A stretch of 15,644 nucleotides of DNA from JBBATK01 sp046052705 (GTDB lineage: Bacteria; Bacteroidota; Ignavibacteria; Kapaibacteriales; NICIL-2), in contig JBJOLU010000011.1 of the NCBI GenBank assembly GCA_046052705.1, positions 1 through 15,644 of the forward strand, read 5' to 3'. Positions within the stretch are counted from its first letter, which is position 1; each line of letters opens with the position of its first letter. Shown here piece by piece: positions 12,445 to 15,644 of this stretch. The translations under genes were made by a program, and so were the position numbers. Below the pieces are notes generated by a model. The model saw nothing but the letters and a program-made list of their open reading frames with translations. It did not search any database and was not told where the DNA came from.

Positions 12445-15400
12445 CTACTTAAAAAACATGATAGGAATTTGATACTCAATGTCCCTCGATCGCAACTCGA
12501 TGCGGTGATAACCGCCGGTAAGTGAGTGCGTGTCTAAAATAAGAGAATTGAGTCCCTTCCGCAAAAACAATTTTTCCGCAATCATAAATTTCCTGCCGAG
12601 CACATCCACCGCCTGAACGCTAACTAAAACTTCGTTCATTTTCGACTCTACCTCCATGTGCAGCACATCGCCCGCCGGCACCGGATACACCGAACGCACC
12701 ACTACGTCTGCAAGCGAGAATCTACGCACGTCTTCGGCACACACCGGCCCTACAATTAATGTGGTTGTATCGCTCGATATAGCGTAGCAATCGCCGCCGT
12801 ACACTGAACTCATCACCGTCGAAAAATTCTGCTGAGATAACATGGCCAAACATAGCACTTCCAGGCGCCAGTCTTCCGTTTGATCCACCCACAACGGCTG
12901 CAAAGACTCCACAAGTATCTCGTTACCGATTTGCTGTACCCGTACAGGCACACTTCGAGTGGATTGCACGCGTGTGAGCTGCAAGTTTCCCTGCAACACT
13001 ACCAACATGGATTGCGGGATCGTTGATCGGAACTTAAAGACCTCTGCCATTGCAACCGGTTTTTCCCAACGGCCGCTGAAGCCAAGCGTAACAGTATCAT
13101 TTGGTGCAGCAGAAATCGGACCCTGAAGAGCAATACGCGAAACTGATTGCACGAATTGAACAAGCTGTGTGGTGTCTATGGTCCAAGTACCTGCACGCAC
13201 AGTACATCGAATTGAACCCGTTTGCAAGGGCGGAGGCAATACCCACGTTAGTGTTTCGCTTTGCCCGGGTTTAAGAACCCGCGGAACCGGCAGCACAATG
13301 AGCGTATCGCTTGAAATACTCGTGCGAATTCGCGCATCGGTAACGGTGATGGGCAGAGTATCGGAGTTTACAAGAGTCACCGAGTAGCGCAGCGTATCGC
13401 ACACATAGCGCTGCGGCTGCGCAGACAAGCGCATGAGCGGCCGCCGGGCGCGCGGTTTGGTAGTATCGGTGGTGGTGGTATCGTCCACGGTGGTATCCCG
13501 CGCCCATCCACGAACCTCGATCACGCTTTCCTTGCGGAAGTACGCTCGGTCTGCATCGTGGCGAACCACAAGATTCATTACATGCAGTCCGGGCCTCTTG
13601 GGAGCGAAGGTTATGGAAATAGATGCGCTGTCGCCGGAGGCCACTTGCTTGTATGCCCTATCCGCAGAGAACACGCTGAACGACGCCGCGTCCGCGCCTT
13701 GCACAAAAATGGTATCAATCGTGAGCGTTTCGTTCCCCAAAGAGAGCACGCACACGGACTTCTTCTGCTGTGTGGCTCCAACCGCAATAGTGTCGAACAC
13801 CACATTGCGTACGGCAATCTCCGGCACGGTACCGCGGCCGGTGAGCGGCACGGCAACCTTGGGGTACTTTGCTGCCGAGGACCCCGTACCCGAGAAATTC
13901 AGATCTGATGCAAATGAGCCCGGAGCAAGCGGATAAAATCGAATAGGAAGAGCGAACGTGTCTTTGGGCTGAATGGTTATCACGCGTCCCGGCGGAAGTG
14001 AGTGCAGGAACTCTGCGGTGTTACCGGTTTGATTGTCGTACTTCAGAGTTATAGGTGCATTGCCATTGTTGCGGAGCACCAACGAGGAGTCTATAAATGT
14101 TGCTATGCGCCGCGCGCCCATATCAAATCCATTGGCAATAAGAATAGGCGTTACTCCCCTGCCGTGTACCTCGCCCTGAACATCCAACCCAAGAGAGTTC
14201 TCGAACATCATGATGCGCTTGAGATCGAAGGTGTCGGTGGGGCTGAAACAAACACGCAGAAAAAGTGAATCGCCCGGGGCCAAAAGCTTGGGCAACACGG
14301 TAGATGCATTCATACTAAACACCGCCGTAGGAAAACTCAGGTAGGCATTGGTAATAGTCGCAGCGCGGGTTCCGTTATTCACCACCTTCATAGCAAGGCA
14401 CGCAGTATCACCCACAAGCACCGATCCGAAGTCTATATCTTCTACCCGAAGCGCAGATGTGGGCGTAGTAGCTCGCACCGGAACACGAATACTCAAGCCG
14501 CAGCCGATGTCGAAGATCACTGTATCATTGATCTTTAATCCACTTTGGCCACGTGGCAGAAAACACAGCGAGAAGTCAAATCCATTTTTATTCGGCACGC
14601 GAGCCGGAAAGCTCACCGGGCTTTTGAGCACCAGCTCCTTGGTTCCCGAAGCCAATCGAACCGAATACAGCATCAGAGTATCTGCTGACGTAGGATTCTG
14701 TATGAACAAGCGCTGGCACAGCGAATCATTCTCGCTTTTCATGCTGAATACTATAGAGCTTGTTTGCGTGAACCGAGGAGCGCGGTAATAACTGCGAAAC
14801 AATCGCCCGTTTCCTGCTTTGTCTCGGGTGATGACAAATATCTGAGCATCCTTATACGGATCCGTAGGGCGAGCAGTAAAGGTTACGGTATTCACATCTC
14901 CCGGCGGCCGCACTGCGTCGAAGGTATAGTTCTTTGTGCTGTCTGCGTCGATGGCAACAAACGAGATTCCGGTACTCATGGAGTTCACCGTTTCGCGAAC
15001 CGTACCCGTCACTACTCCGCATGACACAGCCGATGTAAACTGCGGCGCAATGGTATCACTCTTTCCCGTTACCGTAGCAAAGCCCAGGGTGTGTGCATAG
15101 GAATCCGTGTAGCCCATACCGTATAAGGTACCGGAGAAGAAACCGGTGTCGCAACTTATCTCGTGTTTACCCGGAGTGATAGGAATAACCGCCCAGAAAT
15201 ATGGCGAAGAACGAAACTTCGCCGTGAGAATTTCGGGAGCAATGTTCCGGCTGATATTCACGCCGTCCAGTTTCAACGATGTACGAGCAAGGGAGTCGCA
15301 CATCACGTTCAAGAAATGCTTTTGATACTGCGTTGCAAATGCCGGTTCGCCAAGGTTAAACGGCGCTTGAAATACACTGCGCGTGATGTACTTATCTGTG

Positions 15401-15644
15401 GGTGCAATGATAGTGAGCGAAGGATCGTACCCTGCAGATCCGCCTACCGAACCGGTAAGCATGTATTGACCCACAGCCACAGGCCTGTCTGCTCGAATCC
15501 ATGTAGGCGAGTTAACTCCGGATATGGTTTGCACATCGCCGGCATTCGTCAAGGTGTAGTTTAAATCCTGCCGCTCGGTATACACGGAAATGCGTGTATT
15601 CGGTTGTGTTGCAACAATGCGAAGTATATCACCTACCGGCACTC
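12445..15644 (-). CDS. Large T9SS-secreted protein with IgGFc-binding-like and ASH/choice-of-anchor-D repeats (5' truncated)
   Basis: At least 1065 residues of a surface or secreted protein; the frame is open through the right edge, so the signal peptide and N terminus are missing. Residues 1-190 resemble the IgGFc-binding-protein N-terminal domain, with SPTWIRADRPVAVGQYM followed by YDPSLTIIAPTDKYITRSVFQ. An Ig-like region covers about 195-300. ASPM/SPD-2/hydin-type (choice-of-anchor D) beta domains begin near 397 (DFGSVLVGD) and 609 (VVFDTIAVGATQ), with a less clear one between them. A Thr/Asp linker (DTTVDDTTTTDTT) lies near 714-726. The last 85 residues (from YPVPAGDVL near 983, through VDVLGRK, to GGYHRIELRS and a basic end) form a type A T9SS sorting domain, with Val where Asn is usual in YPNP. 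The function is probably adhesion or envelope structure, but the ligand is unknown. The beta-barrel gene follows 8 nt downstream. Confidence 0.8.
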   Translation of the reverse strand, partial: VPVGDILRIVATQPNTRISVYTERQDLNYTLTNAGDVQTISGVNSPTWIRADRPVAVGQYMLTGSVGGSAGYDPSLTIIAPTDKYITRSVFQAPFNLGEPAFATQYQKHFLNVMCDSLARTSLKLDGVNISRNIAPEILTAKFRSSPYFWAVIPITPGKHEISCDTGFFSGTLYGMGYTDSYAHTLGFATVTGKSDTIAPQFTSAVSCGVVTGTVRETVNSMSTGISFVAIDADSTKNYTFDAVRPPGDVNTVTFTARPTDPYKDAQIFVITRDKAGNGRLFRSYYRAPRFTQTSSIVFSMKSENDSLCQRLFIQNPTSADTLMLYSVRLASGTKELVLKSPVSFPARVPNKNGFDFSLCFLPRGQSGLKINDTVIFDIGCGLSIRVPVRATTPTSALRVEDIDFGSVLVGDTACLAMKVVNNGTRAATITNAYLSFPTAVFSMNASTVLPKLLAPGDSLFLRVCFSPTDTFDLKRIMMFENSLGLDVQGEVHGRGVTPILIANGFDMGARRIATFIDSSLVLRNNGNAPITLKYDNQTGNTAEFLHSLPPGRVITIQPKDTFALPIRFYPLAPGSFASDLNFSGTGSSAAKYPKVAVPLTGRGTVPEIAVRNVVFDTIAVGATQQKKSVCVLSLGNETLTIDTIFVQGADAASFSVFSADRAYKQVASGDSASISITFAPKRPGLHVMNLVVRHDADRAYFRKESVIEVRGWARDTTVDDTTTTDTTKPRARRPLMRLSAQPQRYVCDTLRYSVTLVNSDTLPITVTDARIRTSISSDTLIVLPVPRVLKPGQSETLTWVLPPPLQTGSIRCTVRAGTWTIDTTQLVQFVQSVSRIALQGPISAAPNDTVTLGFSGRWEKPVAMAEVFKFRSTIPQSMLVVLQGNLQLTRVQSTRSVPVRVQQIGNEILVESLQPLWVDQTEDWRLEVLCLAMLSQQNFSTVMSSVYGGDCYAISSDTTTLIVGPVCAEDVRRFSLADVVVRSVYPVPAGDVLHMEVESKMNEVLVSVQAVDVLGRKFMIAEKLFLRKGLNSLILDTHSLTGGYHRIELRSRDIEYQIPIMFFK

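Noticed and set aside
11627..12472. A 281-codon open frame on the + strand opposite the beta-barrel gene
   Set aside because: It is antisense to a gene with a signal peptide, ribosome binding site and barrel pattern. Its translation is Cys/Arg/His-rich with no recognisable domain, so it is a shadow frame.
13460..13503. A GTGGTGGTGGT-like simple repeat
   Set aside because: It is in frame and encodes the Thr/Asp linker of the T9SS cargo protein, a normal interdomain linker.

Overview
The window is ordinary dense bacterial chromosome with 12 protein genes, two of them cut by the window edges. It holds no RNA gene, insertion sequence, CRISPR array or prophage that I can see. It points to the Bacteroidota/Chlorobiota side of the tree, perhaps an Ignavibacteria- or Kapabacteria-like lineage. 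The evidence is a giant extracellular protein ending in a type IX secretion (T9SS) sorting domain, an outer-membrane beta-barrel gene beside it, and A/T-rich start-proximal boxes resembling the TAnnTTTG promoter element of that group. The phylum is an inference; no rRNA is present to confirm it.

Layout. Bases 1-2853 (+): the C-terminal part of an AddB-type helicase/nuclease subunit with its Fe-S cysteines, then nuoJ and nuoK of respiratory complex I, separated by a spacer holding a 15-nt tandem repeat and a hairpin. Bases 2863-3411 (-): ruvC, converging on nuoK. Bases 3433/3496-5672 (+): a fusion of a UPF0598/DUF4505 domain with a hotdog thioesterase domain, then a membrane-anchored metallophosphoesterase. 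From 5669 to the right edge everything is on the - strand. Read in the direction of transcription, it comprises a T9SS-exported multidomain protein followed by an outer-membrane barrel (12445-15644 and 11597-12436), which end in a canonical terminator; a HIT-rsmA-PAP2 operon (9254-11523); and an asd-manC-hutI operon (5669-9065).

How the parts fit. The two right-hand housekeeping operons are very compact: asd/manC and rsmA/PAP2 overlap by ATGA, manC/hutI by GTGA, and the HIT gene and rsmA are 3 nt apart. The barrel gene starts 8 nt after the exported protein and its ribosome binding site overlaps the upstream stop codon, so the two products are probably made together. Regulatory DNA is concentrated in three places: the ruvC/UPF0598 divergent gap (four phased 11-bp repeats beside a palindrome), the nuoJ-nuoK spacer, and the terminator lying directly against the HIT start codon. 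Both convergent gene ends (nuoK/ruvC and phosphoesterase/hutI) carry a bulged stem-loop that encloses both stop codons.

I found no defence island or clearly new multigene system. The best leads are the UPF0598-hotdog fusion (a functional hint for an uncharacterised family with a human member), the phased repeat array in the ruvC gap, and the exported IgGFc-binding-like protein with its barrel partner.
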